This document shows positions 1-11,436 of a DNA stretch of 64,000 nt, piece after piece. Numbering within the stretch: the first letter of the stretch is position 1; every line of letters starts with the position of its first letter. Under the pieces are notes generated by a model. It did no database searches, was not told where the DNA came from, and saw only the letters and a list, made by a program, of their open reading frames with translations. Both the position numbers and the translations under genes were made by a program. This stretch comes from Pleurotus ostreatus/Saccharomyces cerevisiae fusant (taxonomy: Eukaryota; Opisthokonta): assembly GCA_024196135.1 (NCBI GenBank), contig JAMQCK010000005.1, forward strand, positions 124,001-188,000. Reading direction: 5' to 3'.

Positions 1-1191
1 TGATGACGTCCGCGGACTGCATAGCGAGGTTGGCATACGCGGATCCGTGCATACCAAGCATGTGCAGACTCCGCTCGTTGGTCTCGTCGAAAGCGCCCAG
101 CCCAAGAAGGGTTGTCGTCACTGGTATGTCGCCGAGTTCGGATAGCTGCGCGAGAAGCTTGGGACCCAGCGGTGAAGACAGAACACCATTACCGGCGTAT
201 ACCACGGGCCTCTGCGCCTGGTTGATGAGCGCGGCAGCCTGGCGGATCATCTCCGTGTCAGTTGGTGGGTCCAAGACGGCCAGAGGATTCGAGGGAAGTT
301 CAAGGTTCGAGCCGGGAGTCGTCGCCTTGAATGGCAACGGGGTGCGCAGAATGGCCGCCGTGACATCCTTCGGTAGGTCCACTAGCACGGGACCCGGCCG
401 CCCTGACGTCGCGATCTTGAATGCCTCGTTTATCCGGCGAGGAAGCTCCGCAACATCCTTCACCATAACGTTCCACTTTGTGCAGCTGCGCGAGATGCCC
501 ACAATGTCCGCCTCCTGGAAGGCGTCCGAGCCGATGGCCGAGGTGGCGACCTGGCCGGTGAAGACGACGAGCGGGATACCATCGCTGAGCGCGTCCTGCA
601 TCGGCGTGACCACGTTGGTCGCACCAGGCCCCGAAGTGACGAGCACGACGCCAGGCTTCCCCGAGACACGCGCGTAGCCCTCCGCCATGTGCCCGGCGCC
701 CTGCTCGTGGCGGGGAAGGATGAAGTCGAAGTGGGGGGAGTTGTAGATGGCATCGAAGACGGGAAGGATGGCGCCGCCTGGGTAGCCGAAGACATGCTTG
801 ACTCCGTGTCTCCGCATCATCTCGTGGAATATCTGGCCGCCAGAGAGGCCAATGAAGGTGCGATCGAGGGGGGAATTGGGGGTGGGGCCGGGGCCGGAGG
901 TGGGCAGGTCGATGTTTTTGGTGGGAGGGACCTGCTGGAATGCGGGGGCAGGCGCGGGGCGACTGGGGTAAGGTGAGTAGGTGCTTGCAAGCGTACGGAG
1001 ACATGTACGTACACCGCTGCAGTTGCGCTCTTCGCGGACGAGCGCGAGATATTCCGCGCATGCTCCCGTACGCGCAACTTGGCATCCACGACCGAGCCAG
1101 ACGCCGCCGCGGTCGAGCGACATCTCGAGAAGGAGAGGGAGGCATTTGCAGACGGAGCTGCGCGTATTCTTGCCGCTGGTCTGGTCAGCAT
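1..1191 (-). CDS. ILV2: Acetolactate synthase catalytic subunit, N-terminal part, runs off left edge
   Basis: Joins pyruvate (or pyruvate and 2-oxobutyrate) by thiamine diphosphate chemistry, the first shared step of valine, leucine and isoleucine synthesis, in mitochondria. Exons complement(<1..962, 1013..1191); the 50-base intron (donor GTACGTAC, acceptor CCCCAG) is needed to put the start in frame. About 380 codons are visible. The first ~60 residues are rich in Arg, Ser and Ala with few acids, as in a mitochondrial presequence. Then come the conserved GQIFHEMMRRHGVKHVFGYP stretch, the ThDP-activating Glu in PRHEQGAGHMAEGYAR, and the SGPGATN and GRPGPVLVDLPKD motifs. The C-terminal ThDP/Mg half lies outside the window. 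TGACTC cores lie upstream, as expected for general amino-acid control. Identification is secure; the start is the first Met of the presequence. Confidence 0.95.
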
Positions 1192-2441
1192 TTTGGCCGG
1201 CGAAAAGGAGTGGGTGCTGTGAACGTCGCCGTCGTGGAAGAGGAACGAGTCAAGGACGGCTGCAGCAGTGACTTAAGTAAGGGGCACATGCACTCCATTT
1301 TCCTGACTCCAGTCGATCGGCCGAGTCGATCAGACATCATCGGACTTGGCGGCCGGAGCGATCATGAAGCAGCGAAGTTCAACTTCGAGACGATTTGACC
1401 AGGGCGAGAGCGATTCTCTACTTGGCGGGTGGATATAAGCGTTGGACATGGAGGTGGGAGACAAGAGGAGCAGACAGCAAAAATCAGGAATTCCCTCCTT
1501 ATATATGGCAGCCCTGAAGGCTGATTGACCGAAAGGGATAACACGCGCAAGCAGACGCAAACAAAAGCCTATCCGCATCACCTGCTGTTGAGCTTCAACG
1601 AATCAGGAGGCAGGCAAATGACAGGCAGCCAGAAATGACTCGCCCCAAAGTCGAAGATGTTGCCGGAGGGCCTCTTTCCCCGCACCCCGCACTTGTCGAA
1701 TTGAAGGCTCACAGAACTGTTCCGAATGAGTCTCGACCCGACCCAAGCTCCTTCCATGAAGACCGAATGCCGGACATTGAGCGTTAATATTTGGTCGTCA
1801 AACGTGCACTCTAGTCTCTAATCTTTTCGAGGATTCGTCTGGCATCTCGTCAAAGTCGCATCAGAAAAGGAAATAGCTCCAGAAGGCAGGCCTTAAGGAC
1901 TGTGACCGGATAGCAGGCCAAGCTGCGCTGACGATATAGACCGCATTCGAAAGTGTGCAACAAACTCTCGACCTACTGGACTCTTATGGAGTAGACGAAG
2001 AGAAGGGAGAAATAGCTAAGAAGTGCTGTCGAGCGATCCACCACTCAGTCCACTGTGCATTGGCCTAAGTCGAACCGGCGCACATGGCCGTGACATCACG
2101 ATCACCGAGCGCGCCTCCTTCCCGCTCGATTCCCGCCGGACTTGCTTCGGGTTCCCATCGTCTTTACGCTGTCGCTCGCGATTTCCAGGTACTCTGGACT
2201 ATCCTCCCGCTTTCTGCGTCCCGAAGAAGCGACCACATACTGAGCAGGGCGCGCTAGTGTTGCTGCGGGAGGTTAGGCATAATGGAGGTGCGCTGTGTCC
2301 GATTCCAATCGTCATGCTGTCTCTAAACAAAGTGATGCGTAGGGTGCCCCAAACCTAGCATCAGGATCCCGCCTACGAGGAGGAGGATACAACATCACGC
2401 TCGGCTCCATCACCAGCAGTCTCCTCTCCGTCCCCTCCCGC
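1192..2441. other. Divergent intergenic region between ILV2 and the RING membrane protein gene
   Basis: About 1.25 kb between two divergent genes. No convincing coding region. It holds the TGACTC cores listed separately. A possible upstream exon of the RING gene may lie near 2300-2360, because the reading frame stays open upstream of the chosen Met back to a splice-acceptor-like CCTAG near 2357. Confidence 0.5.
1247..1642. promoter_or_regulatory. Three TGACTC cores (Gcn4/Cpc1-type) upstream of ILV2
   Basis: TGACTC hexamers occur at 1304-1309 and 1636-1641 on the plus strand and at 1247-1252 on the minus strand, the last about 55 bases upstream of the ILV2 ATG. TGACTC(A) is the established half of Gcn4/Cpc1 sites, which control ILV genes in fungi. 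None is a perfect 7-mer TGACTCA, so this is suggestive only. Confidence 0.3.
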
Positions 2442-4898
2442 ATGCTTGCCCGTATGCGCCGCGCCGACGAGATCCTCTTGAAGGAAGCCATGGCGAAGCG
2501 CGCTGCTGCTGCAGCGGCCGAGGCGGCGGCGAAGGGGTCCCCCACGGCGGGGGTTGGATCGCCCTCTCTGCGCTGGTGGGGGTTCTTCACGTCGGGATAC
2601 ATGCTCGGGATCATCATCGTCGCCGTGCTTGTGCACCGGATCCAGAACGTTGTGGTACCGTCGCGCGTGCAGCACGTGCATCGTCGAAGGAACCAGGGGA
2701 TCGTGCAGCGAGTGTACAACTCCATCCTCCCGATCGACCTGGACAAGGCCACGACCCGCTTCGCCCTCCACTCTGTCTCGCTCTACCTCATCCTGCGCAT
2801 GCTCGTCGTATGGGGAGTCGTCGTTCTGCAGACCTCGCAGCTCTACCCCGAGGACCCGCGCTCGGCCTGGATCCAGAGATTGGGCGGATATGTGGAGCGG
2901 TTGCCTATGGGTCGCGTCTGCTGGGATACCTTCGTTGCCATCTGTGCCGTTACCTGCGCGCAGGCGTTCACGAGGGGACTCGACGGGCTGGGTAATACTC
3001 TCCTGACATCTCATGGACCCTCCTCGCCAATCAACCTGGTACGTGACGCCTACCATGCATGCCACAGTCGACTGACGACTTTGTAGGTCAGCTATGCCTT
3101 CATGCTACATATCTACTCCTCGCCATTAGCGCACACCTTTCATCCATCTGGATTGCCCAGTCGGCCTGACAAGCATGTCTGCATCGCTCTGACCCTCCCC
3201 GTTATCCAAGTACGTCCTTGCACTCACAAAAGGATCATGTTCTGACCTAATTCTCAGATTGCCATGCAACACACGATGTCCATCCGCAAGCGCTGGGCCA
3301 CGCACCGGTTCTGGCCCTCCGCTACACGCTCCCTGCTCTCTCTGGCACACTTCTGGCTCACCATCATCTCCTACACGCGATACATCGACTACGTGCCCTA
3401 CCTCCCGCAGATCGTAGCCCAGTCGAACAGGAACGTCCCGGGCCACGCCGGCTTCCCGCAGGTCCAGCTCATGCCGAACGTGTTCGAGAGCTTCATGATC
3501 TTCACGACGGTGTTGACGATCGCGCTCAACACCGTGACGCAGCTCCTGTTGACCGGGAGAGTGGATAAGCCGCTCCTGGGCTTGGGTCTATCGACAGGTG
3601 AGATTGTCATGGTTCCCATTGACCTCTGTAGTTGACAACGTATAGCAGGCGATGGGAGATCTATCTACATCCCCTACGACGAGGATTTCACCTTCTTCCT
3701 CAGCCGCGTCGGCACCGCCAGCCTCGAAGCCACCGGCCTCCGCGGATGGGGCAACGAAGTAGGCGCTGTGTACGCTCCCCCTGCTCCCTCCCGCCACCAG
3801 GGCCTCATCCAGCTCTCCGGCTCGGGCGTCATCCGCGTCGTTCCCGGTACCTCGAAGACGGGCAAGCCCCTCAAGGGCCTCCGCAACGAGGTGCAGGACG
3901 TCGACTTGGGCGCGGCGCCCCAAAGCGGGTTCTTCAGTAGTCTGGCTTCGTTGCCGTTGGTGGATTGGGGCTGGATGTGGGCGCTGTGGGGTTTTGCGAA
4001 GGCGGTGCTTGAAGCGGGGAGGGGCCTCTTGGCCTTTATGTGGGCGGCGATGAAAGGGCATGCGAGAGTGCTGTCGTGGAAGAGATCGGCGCACCGTGGA
4101 CCGAATATCCCGGCCGTGAGGAGACCGGAGGAAGAGAAGGGAACGGAGGATCAGGAGGACGAACTGTACCGACGATTCCTTGTGGGCGATAGCCTCAGCG
4201 ATGCCGATGACGACGAGCCGGCGCAGTGGGATAGCGACGAGGCGGGGGATGAGGACGAGGATGCGACGGACGCCAGCGACGAGGAAGAGACTGAGCAGGA
4301 CGCCGAGGCGCTCGCGCTCTTCATGGACTTGCAGCGGTCGCGGGCGCGGAGTATGACGCCGACGCCTGAGGCGTCGTCGTCGTCAGCTGCACCACTGTTG
4401 ATGGCGCACATGGTGCGCGACGGCAGCTCGCCATTGACGAGGAGGCAGTACCTGGCTTTAACAACAGGGCACTCCGGAGGTGTTGAGATGAAATCGAGGG
4501 GTCAGTCGACCTACTTACAACGGATGGGGACCGAAGGCTAATCTGGCTTGCAGCACGCCCGTCCATGTCCGCAAACGACGATGAAGTGAGGCGTATGTGC
4601 GTGATTTGTACGTGTGAGTTGCGGGAGATCATCTGTTGGCCTTGTCGGTACGTGCTTCTCACCCCGTCTCTCTATGCATCTCGCTCATACTCACTTTTCA
4701 GCTGCCTCTCGATGTGCAACGCCTGCCGCGAGAGCTTGGCGGCGCAGTCTGGCTCGTCAAAACACCGATGCCCGTGCTGCCGACGAAAGTGAGTGTGCTC
4801 TCATGACTGAGAAGGATGCCCTCATGGATGGGGTGAGAAACAGGGCGCTGACCTCGCTATGCAGGGTGGAGGGCTACTCGAAGATCTTTATTCCTTGA
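2442..4898 (+). CDS. Asi1/Asi3-like membrane protein with C-terminal RING (putative E3 ubiquitin ligase)
   Basis: Seven exons: 2442..3038, 3087..3209, 3258..3597, 3649..4500, 4554..4647, 4702..4788, 4865..4898; 708 aa. The N-terminal half has several hydrophobic segments (near residues 45-65 and 110-135, and in exons 2-3). The middle, encoded by exon 4, is acidic and low-complexity. The last ~60 residues form a C3HC4-like RING: CVICTCELREIICWPCR, then MCNACRESL, then HRCPCCRRK, ending in KIFIP. Membrane protein plus extreme C-terminal RING is the architecture of yeast Asi1/Asi3, inner-nuclear-membrane ligases that degrade mislocalised membrane proteins and Stp transcription factors. The Asi assignment rests on architecture and the tail, so the substrate role is inference. 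The reading frame is open above the chosen Met, so an extra 5' exon is possible. Confidence 0.72.
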
Positions 4899-5205
4899 GG
4901 TTGAGGGCATGGTTGTGTACTATGTATTGTCGGACGGAATCGCTGTATCAGAGCTTGTGTATTTATATATCGTTGCAATGTTGTTGTTCTCCTCAGTGTT
5001 CCCGCTTTCCGGAAGAAGCCACAGTCTGCGCCCGACTTGGCTTCGGGCTCGACGTTGCGTGGGAAATTGCGTACAAACAATGGACCCATACGTAAATGGA
5101 GATATTCTTGCCTTTTCCGGAGGCGCTCCTTGTTCCCAACCATCATTGTTCGACCGACCTCACCTCATCCCTGTCCCTGTCTTCCTTTGGCCTTTTCTGA
5201 GGAAC

Positions 5206-6027
5206 ATGGAGTCCGTCGTACTAGAAACCAGTCTCGGCGACGTTCAGCTCGAACTTTACTGGGACCACGCTCCGAAGGTGACGCGCGTTTCCTGCGAAGC
5301 CCATGGACGATTTTGAGGCGTCGGTATGTGAGAGGTGACTGACCTTGGCTTTCCCTCTGGTAGACTTGCAAAAACTTTGCTGAGCTGGCAAGGAGAGGCT
5401 ACTACAACGGTGTCATCTTCCACCGAATCATCGCGGTAAGTTTGCGTACTTTTCAAGTCGGTTGACGGCAGGTCTGAACGCGCTCTACAGGACTTCATGA
5501 TACAGACGGGTGACCCAGTATGTCTACTATGACTTGGTGGCATATAGCATTGTGCTGACTTTGCTTCGAAGACCGGCACCGGTCGTGGCGGTACCAGTAT
5601 TTACGGCCAAAAATTGTTTGTGCGCATTTATTGACTTTCTACCGTCATGCTGATGCGCGTACCTTACAGCGAGGATGAGATACATCCCGACCTACGCTTT
5701 ACTGGTGCAGGAATCTTGGCGATGGCAAACTCTGGACCAAACACGAACGGTACGAAACTCATCGCAGAACTCAGGACCATGGGCTGAATCTGCATCCCTT
5801 CAGGCTCGCAGTTCTTCATCACTTTGGCTCCGACGCCTTACCTTGACAAGAAGCACACCATCTTCGGGCGTGTGAGCTCGGGTATGCGAGTCGTGCAGCG
5901 CTTGGGAGCTGTCGCAGTCGATGCGCAGGACAAGTACGGTACATAAGAAGTGCAACCGACGTTACACTGACACCTCTTTTACAGGCCTAGGGAGGATGTG
6001 AAGATACACAAAGGTCGCGTAGTGTAG
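5206..6027 (+). CDS. Cyclophilin, PPIL1/CypE type peptidyl-prolyl isomerase
   Basis: Seven exons: 5206..5277, 5364..5435, 5491..5517, 5572..5615, 5670..5749, 5804..5933, 5985..6027; 155 aa, a single cyclophilin domain with no targeting signal. Visible motifs: catalytic-Arg stretch [20 protein letters not shown], then [19 protein letters not shown] and [11 protein letters not shown]. The order TGDPTGTGRGG followed by KFEDEI and [13 protein letters not shown] matches PPIL1-type cyclophilins, which in other eukaryotes work in the spliceosome with SNW1/Prp45. The usual cyclosporin-contact Trp (PWLD) is Tyr here (PYLD), so cyclosporin binding may be weak. Very small exons are normal for this gene in basidiomycetes. 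It lies 307 bases after the RING gene on the same strand. Confidence 0.92.
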
Positions 6028-6132
6028 TATAGTGCAACACAGAATGCATTGGTTGTAAGCGGGGTGCACGTCGAGAGTCCACGAAAGTGAATAGCTACCA
6101 ATATTGGCGTTTTGCCGTTATAACCTTGCAAG

Positions 6133-6204
6133 TCGGATATGGTGTAACGGCTAACATTGCCGCCTCTCACGCGGCAGCTCGGGGTTCGATTCCCCGTATC
6201 CGAA
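6133..6204 (+). tRNA. tRNA-Glu (anticodon CTC)
   Basis: The 5' acceptor strand TCGGATA pairs with TATCCGA. The anticodon stem GCCGC/GCGGC closes the loop CTCTCAC with anticodon CTC. The T arm is CGGGG-TTCGATT-CCCCG. No intron. A T-run follows at 6209, as expected for RNA polymerase III termination. Confidence 0.95.
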
Positions 6205-6208
6205 TAGC

Positions 6209-6213
6209 TTTTT
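6209..6213 (+). terminator. Pol III T-run terminator of tRNA-Glu
   Basis: Five T residues starting five bases after the tRNA 3' end, followed by a second T-rich run. Confidence 0.8.
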
Positions 6214-6524
6214 ATTTTCCTTCTCTTTTTCTTGGATGTTCAGCATCTTTCAGATCCCTCGACGTATGCACCGTCAATTGACCATCAAAGTCTTCCATAA
6301 AATCACTGCGTAGTGAGAGTGGAAGAGGTGACACCCAAAGTCTGAATCGGTTCAAAGGAGCGTGCAAAGCCGCCTGGATTATGGCACGCCGCAGTGTACA
6401 GTGTAGATGTGGTATGAAGTTGGTGTGGCATTTGAGAAGCTGCAGGAGCAGGTGCGAGTTGCGTAGCTAGCCGCTAGTCAGACGCAGTATATCATATAGG
6501 TGAGCAGAGAGCGATAAAAGTATC
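6214..6524. other. Intergenic, nothing recognised
   Basis: About 310 bases between the tRNA terminator and the 3' end of the GT25 gene. It probably contains that gene's 3' UTR; no other signal seen. Confidence 0.5.
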
Positions 6525-7881
6525 CTATCGCGCGGCCTCCTGTAGGGCCTCCGTGTCTAGCAGAATCTGCGCGCGCTGAAGCGCCGAGTCCTCGAGGTCG
6601 TCATCCCACCATCCACCTCCCGTGCCGAAGCGTATATCCGAGTTCAGCTTGTGCTCTTGCACGATCTGCACTGGCGCGATGGAGTAAAAGTTCACTGTGG
6701 ATGAGCGTCAGCGAAGATACCAAGACAACAAGGCAAAGAAAACGCACAGATCTTCTCGTTGATCAAGATCTTATACGCCTGATCGAGCGCACGGGAGTAC
6801 GCGAAGGACGGCGAGCGTAGTAGAGAGACCAAGCGCCGCGCGCCTCGCCGTGACACAATGTAGCCATGATTGCACAGCGGATCGTCCGAGCGCCTCAATC
6901 GCGGATAACCCGGTACTGGTTTGTGCTTCGTCTCCGTCGAGTCGCAGTACCCCGGCAGCAGCACATCCCAGTCCGCTGGCAGCCCCTGCATCGCATGCCT
7001 CAGCGTGCGCTCAAAATCGAACTCGATATCCACGTCGTCCTCGAGGATGAGCAGCGTGTCGTCCGGCGCGCCGGGCGCGGCGGCGAAGGTGCGCAGGAGG
7101 GAGTAGTGCGCGTGATAGCATGCGGCGACGGCGCCGTTTATGAAGTCGTGGAAGGGGATGCCCGAGTCCTGGATCCACCAGCGCGTGCGCTCGAGGGTGT
7201 CCATGATCTGCGGGATGTCCGGGCGCGTGTCTGGGTTGGGGATGGGTGGGAGGGGAGGCTGGGGCGCGCGAGGGTCGCTGGGTGGTAGGACCCAGAGGTC
7301 AGCGCCTGCGGGCCCGGAGACGTCGGGGTACGCTTCAAGCGGGCCATCAAAAGGGTAGTGAGGTAGGTCTTGTGGGGCGGGTTCGTCGGGACCGCGCCGT
7401 CCTGCGTCAGAGGAAGGTTGGAGGAGGACGCCTTCGCGCTCGCGCTGAACGCGCACGTGCTCTACAATGCGCGTTATCTCGTCGGAGGTCGAAAGCGTGC
7501 CGTCGAAGAAGCCAAAGTCAGCGTCAAGCGCGTTCGCAAGCAGCGACATGCGCGCTCGACGGTCTGTTCTATGTGGCAATGAAATCTATACCTCCATGAG
7601 TACGATTATTACTCCCAAGAATACAGGTTACGCACCACCATGATTTGCGTGAGGCCTAGCGTCCTCGAGTGAGGCAGGTGATCGAGTGGTCTGACATTGA
7701 CCAGCCGGTCGCGGAACGATGGTCTCGCATCCCCTATTGGACCCTGCGCAGGTCTGTCACCGCCAGCAGACTGCTCCGTGTCTGAGAACGTCCCGAAATC
7801 CGCGGGGAATAGGAAGAAAGACAGCGATACGAAGATCGAGAGCGTCAGGCAGGCGACAAGCAGATCGCGACTCCGAGTCAT
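6525..7881 (-). CDS. Type II membrane glycosyltransferase, family GT25-like
   Basis: Exons complement(6525..6694, 6748..7585, 7636..7881); 417 aa. Residues ~8-27 (LVACLTLSIFVSLSFFLF) form an N-terminal signal anchor, so the enzyme should face the Golgi or ER lumen. The catalytic domain starts at ISLPHRTDRRARM (from residue 83), the GT25 start motif. A DxD-type metal site EDDVD lies at about 264-268 in LLILEDDVDIEF. It is followed by DWDVLLPGYCDST and by GYIVSRRGARRL, the GT25-typical acceptor region. The family includes bacterial LPS galactosyltransferases and animal collagen galactosyltransferases; fungal members are mostly uncharacterised, so donor and acceptor are unknown. A Pro-rich insert lies near residues 175-205. 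The donor of the first intron (GTGCGTAA) was chosen because it gives IMVISLPHR. Confidence 0.85.
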
Positions 7882-8710
7882 GGTGAGAGACTGCGCCGGT
7901 CAGTGGGGACGGTGGTCAGCGTGGAGGGGAAGAAGAAGGGGGGAGTCCGATCTTCCATTCCGCTCGTCGAGCATGCAGGAGCCCCTATGGGCCTTGTTGA
8001 TAAAACCATTTTTCTTCGTGCATCTTCCCCTCGGAAGCAGATGAGCTTCCGCCCCGCCTGCGCGCGCCCTGCACAATTTTGACGGGCGTCGTGCATGAGC
8101 GCCACTGGCGGGTGTACCTGATGAAGGCACGCTTGGAAGTCCGCCTCCTCCTGGGCCCAGGCGCTTGCAATCATGGCTGTTATCCTACAAGCAGGACATC
8201 GGAGAACAATGAGACCGGTTCTTATGTTCGGGCATAAATTGACATGGGCCGAGCGTGTAAACTTTGTTCTGGCTAGATTCCGCTGCTCCGAGTGAGCTGC
8301 AAAACACCTGGGTACTGTACCAGCTGTTGCATGAGCAAGGGCAGAGTAATCCGGAGGTTAGAAGCAACACAGGTGCAGAATGAGCGCATTGAAGTATGTG
8401 ATCCTCTTGCCTTGCAGCATTCGTGGACTGCAGCGCACGGCAGCGCTTATCCCGGGGTACTTTGGTTCATCGCGTCGTCTCGGAATATATGCTTTGAGAG
8501 TCGTTGAGGGCAAGTCAATACCTCCGTTCGATATCCAGGCCTGTTCTGTCTTCAAGAGCACACCAGACGACAATGCCATGATGGAGAAAGACAAGAGGCG
8601 AACCGTGGGAAGGCGCACACGCGCGCAAAATCTCGTGGCGAGTGAGATCATCACACTCGCGATCACATTCTCGACTTCAGCACCGACCATCTCCTCGTCG
8701 TACCTCCAAA
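7882..8710. other. Divergent promoter region between GT25 and NAA20
   Basis: About 830 bases between two divergent genes. Short open frames here, including a 98-codon minus-strand one, show no family signature and no plausible splicing into the neighbours. No RNA gene seen. Confidence 0.5.
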
Positions 8711-9474
8711 ATGAGCGCACTTAGATCATTTCGCGCCACTGACATGTTCAAGTTCAACAACATGTGAGTGGCCCTTCTGGTTCGCCGTCCTGAAGCTTCA
8801 CTGAACGCGATCACGGCAGAAATCTTGACATCTGGACCGAAACCGTGAGGAAGAACTGCGCGCCTCGAACTCCCTACCGATAACGCGACCCCCAGTACAA
8901 CATCGGCTTCTACTTGAGCTATCTCTCCCGCTGGCCAGACCTATGCTGCGTCCAGGAAGCGCCGAGCGGGCGCATGATGGGTTATGGTGCGCGCCTAACT
9001 CCCTTCTCGCCCTCCCGTCTGATTCCCCCATCCCATTAGTGATCGGAAAGGCAGAGGGCTCTGGCGCAGAATGGCACGGCCACGTCACCGCACTCACCGT
9101 CGCACCAGAATACCGCAGACTTGGCCTGGGAAAGAAGATGATGGACCTGCTCGAGCTCGTGTCAGACGAGATCTACAAGGGCTGGTTCGTCGACCTATAC
9201 GTGCGATGCACAAACAACGTCGCCGTTGGGATGTACGAGAAGCTTGGGTATACCGTGTACCGGAGAGTACGCGAGTACTATGGGAGCTTGGGTACTGGCG
9301 TCAAACGTAATCGCGACGAGGAGGACGCGTTTGGTGCGTGACCTACATGCTCTTGATCTGCGGGATGCTGACAGTGATATAGATATGCGGAAGCCCTTGT
9401 CACGAGACGTGGGCCGCCGATCTATACGAGCAAACGGACGCGACATAATCGTTGGCGCGCAAGACGTGTCGTAG
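8711..9474 (+). CDS. NAA20: NatB N-terminal acetyltransferase catalytic subunit
   Basis: Five exons: 8711..8763, 8820..8844, 8896..8986, 9040..9333, 9383..9474; 184 aa, the usual size for Naa20/Nat3. It acetylates nascent proteins starting Met-Asp, Met-Glu, Met-Asn or Met-Gln, on the ribosome, together with the auxiliary subunit Naa25. The start MSALRSFRATDMFKFNNINLD and the stretch YNIGFYLSYLSRWPDLC are Naa20 signatures. The GNAT acetyl-CoA loop is RRLGLGKKMM within HVTALTVAPEYRRLGLG, followed by FVDLYVRCTNNVAVGMYEKL and YTVYRRVREYY. The C-terminal tail after FDMRKPLSRD is normal for the family. Nothing looks damaged. Confidence 0.96.
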
Positions 9475-10995
9475 AGCCATGGACTTATCATCATTTACCC
9501 CTGCCAGGGAATGCGTTCTACTTGTATCATATCCAGCCGAAGAGATCTACCACGTTTGAGGCGCAAGTTCTCTTCAGTTACGAGAGCGAAACAAGCGCGT
9601 AGGTTTCGTCTTGACGCCCATGCCATCAAGCAATGATAGGGCAGATAGTAAGTCGCGTCTACCCCCTCTACTTCCCGCAGGTCCTCCTCTTACCATCGAT
9701 CCCGCTCCGGATGCTCATCTCTGCCGAGCCTTGCGTTCCTTTGGTATAGCATGGTATCCAGGCCGCTGAGGCGAGATGGCACCTCTGGATGTACCTGTTC
9801 CTGCACGGTGGCTATAGGGTTCGAACAGACTTGTCCTACTTTTACCAAAAGTAGAGCAAGGAAAAGGTACGCCCGCCGGAATAGGCTTCAATACACATGA
9901 ACTGAATCAGTCTCTCCCCGCACAGCTCGCGCATACAACGCCCGGACCGGACATTGTACTCGCCCTCGGGTATGCCCGACGCTTTGTCGGTCTGCCTTTC
10001 CTGTATTCATTACACTCATCCTACCTTCTCGCCCGTCTGACAGTGCTAAATTTCAGTCTACTCACTCCGCGGACCGGCCTCCCGCACCCCCGGTGGCAGT
10101 CTAATTCATCGACCTGCAACACTCGCGTCGCGCCGGTCCTACACCCGACGAGTGCGTGCCCAAGTCCCCCAGAAGGCGCGCGCCTGACACCCGCCTCTCA
10201 AGTCCCGCCCCGCGGTTCTTCCCGCCCGCCGCTCTCGCAATCCCTCCCGCCTCGCGCGCCATCAGCATCAATTCCGCTCTGCTCGCAGGCGATCTCTGCC
10301 GTGCTCGCTATCACTTCTGGCGAGCTTGTCGGTGAATGCAATAAATGGCGCTGCACCTCGTAATCGCTTCGTATTCTATCGCTCGAGTGCCTATACCGAC
10401 ATAATGCCTGTCACGGCGCGCGCTAAATGCGATCGCGCTCCCTCCGGAGACCGCTCGGCTCGGTGCGGGTGTTCCCGTGCTCTCTGGATTCTGGAAACCA
10501 AAGACTCGAGAAGGCTGCTACGCATCTTAGGCCTACCTCTCAATCAACATCATATCGCCCGGGAAGCTTCGACAATTCATTGTTCCCATGCACAATACAT
10601 CGACCCCTCGCCACGAATCGCGGACGCCGCTCAGGAGCCTGAGCAAGCCGGTCAGGCTACCGATCCCAGCCTACCCATCCAGTAGCAGCCACCGACTGCG
10701 CGCCTTCCCGATTCTCGCGCCGGGACTTGCCAGACGCGATAATGCACCTGATGCGCCTTCTCTGTGTCTGTAGTGCCTTCTTGCTGTCGATAGTGCGTTC
10801 TTGCTGCCAGTAGCGCCTTCCCTCTGCCCGCCGCCACTACCCGTGCGGCGCGTGATGGCTATCCGTAACCCGACGCGCGACGCGCCACCATCGCAATCGC
10901 GCTACCTGTGCCCAGGACCCAGGCGCGGTCATCGATATCGCGCTGGTATCTGAATCGTGTCGTGCTGCGCTGCAGCCTGAGAGCGCAGCCTCTAG

Positions 10996-11081
10996 GCTTC
11001 ATTTCTGCGAATCGCGGCCTTCAGTTCCGCGAACCGTAGCCTTCACCTCCGTGAATCGTAGCTTCATCTCTGCGCATCGAA
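10996..11081. repeat. Degenerate 22-base tandem repeat, about four copies
   Basis: Units of the form GCCTTCANTTCCGCGAATCG follow each other with a few changes each: they start GCTTCATTTC, GCCTTCAGTTCC, GCCTTCACCTCC and GCTTCATCTC. No coding meaning seen. Confidence 0.7.
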
Positions 11082-11330
11082 GCCCCGGAGGCTGAGGATG
11101 AGCCTGAGACTGGGGGCGCCCGCCTCCTGGGCTGAGTGTTGAATGTTGAGGGAGTTGCCTCCGCCGCCGAGGGGCTAAGGTCCGTCGGGGTCACCAGAGA
11201 GGCCAAGGTCACCAGATGCGCCCGAAGCGCCTCATCTAGCTCTGAACAGTGGCGCGTCTCCCACTGCGCGTCGGTGTACCGACAACCCCGGTGCGGGACA
11301 TAGGGGCGCCATACGGGGCGCAAGCGCCGC

Positions 11331-11436
11331 GCGCCAAGTGCCGATTCTGAGAGACGCGTCTGCTGATTCTAAGACGACGCGTCTGCTGATTCTACGACGA
11401 CGCGCCAAGTGCCGATCCTGAGAGGCGCGTCGCGCT
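11331..11436. repeat. Composite direct repeats containing GACGCGTCTGCTGATTCT
   Basis: GACGCGTCTGCTGATTCTA occurs twice in tandem, flanked on both sides by copies of GCGCCAAGTGCCGATYCTGA. The result is a nested outer/inner repeat of about 105 bases. Confidence 0.7.

Noticed and set aside
300..1145. 281-codon frame antiparallel in phase to ILV2
   Set aside because: Same strand as ILV2 but a different frame; the ILV2 frame carries all acetolactate synthase motifs.
7882..8174. 98-codon minus-strand frame upstream of the GT25 gene
   Set aside because: The GT25 Met at 7881 directly precedes a signal anchor, so an extension is not needed; the frame has no signature.
11331..11436. CRISPR-like array
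   Set aside because: The repeats are few, contiguous and degenerate without unique spacers, and the genome is eukaryotic.
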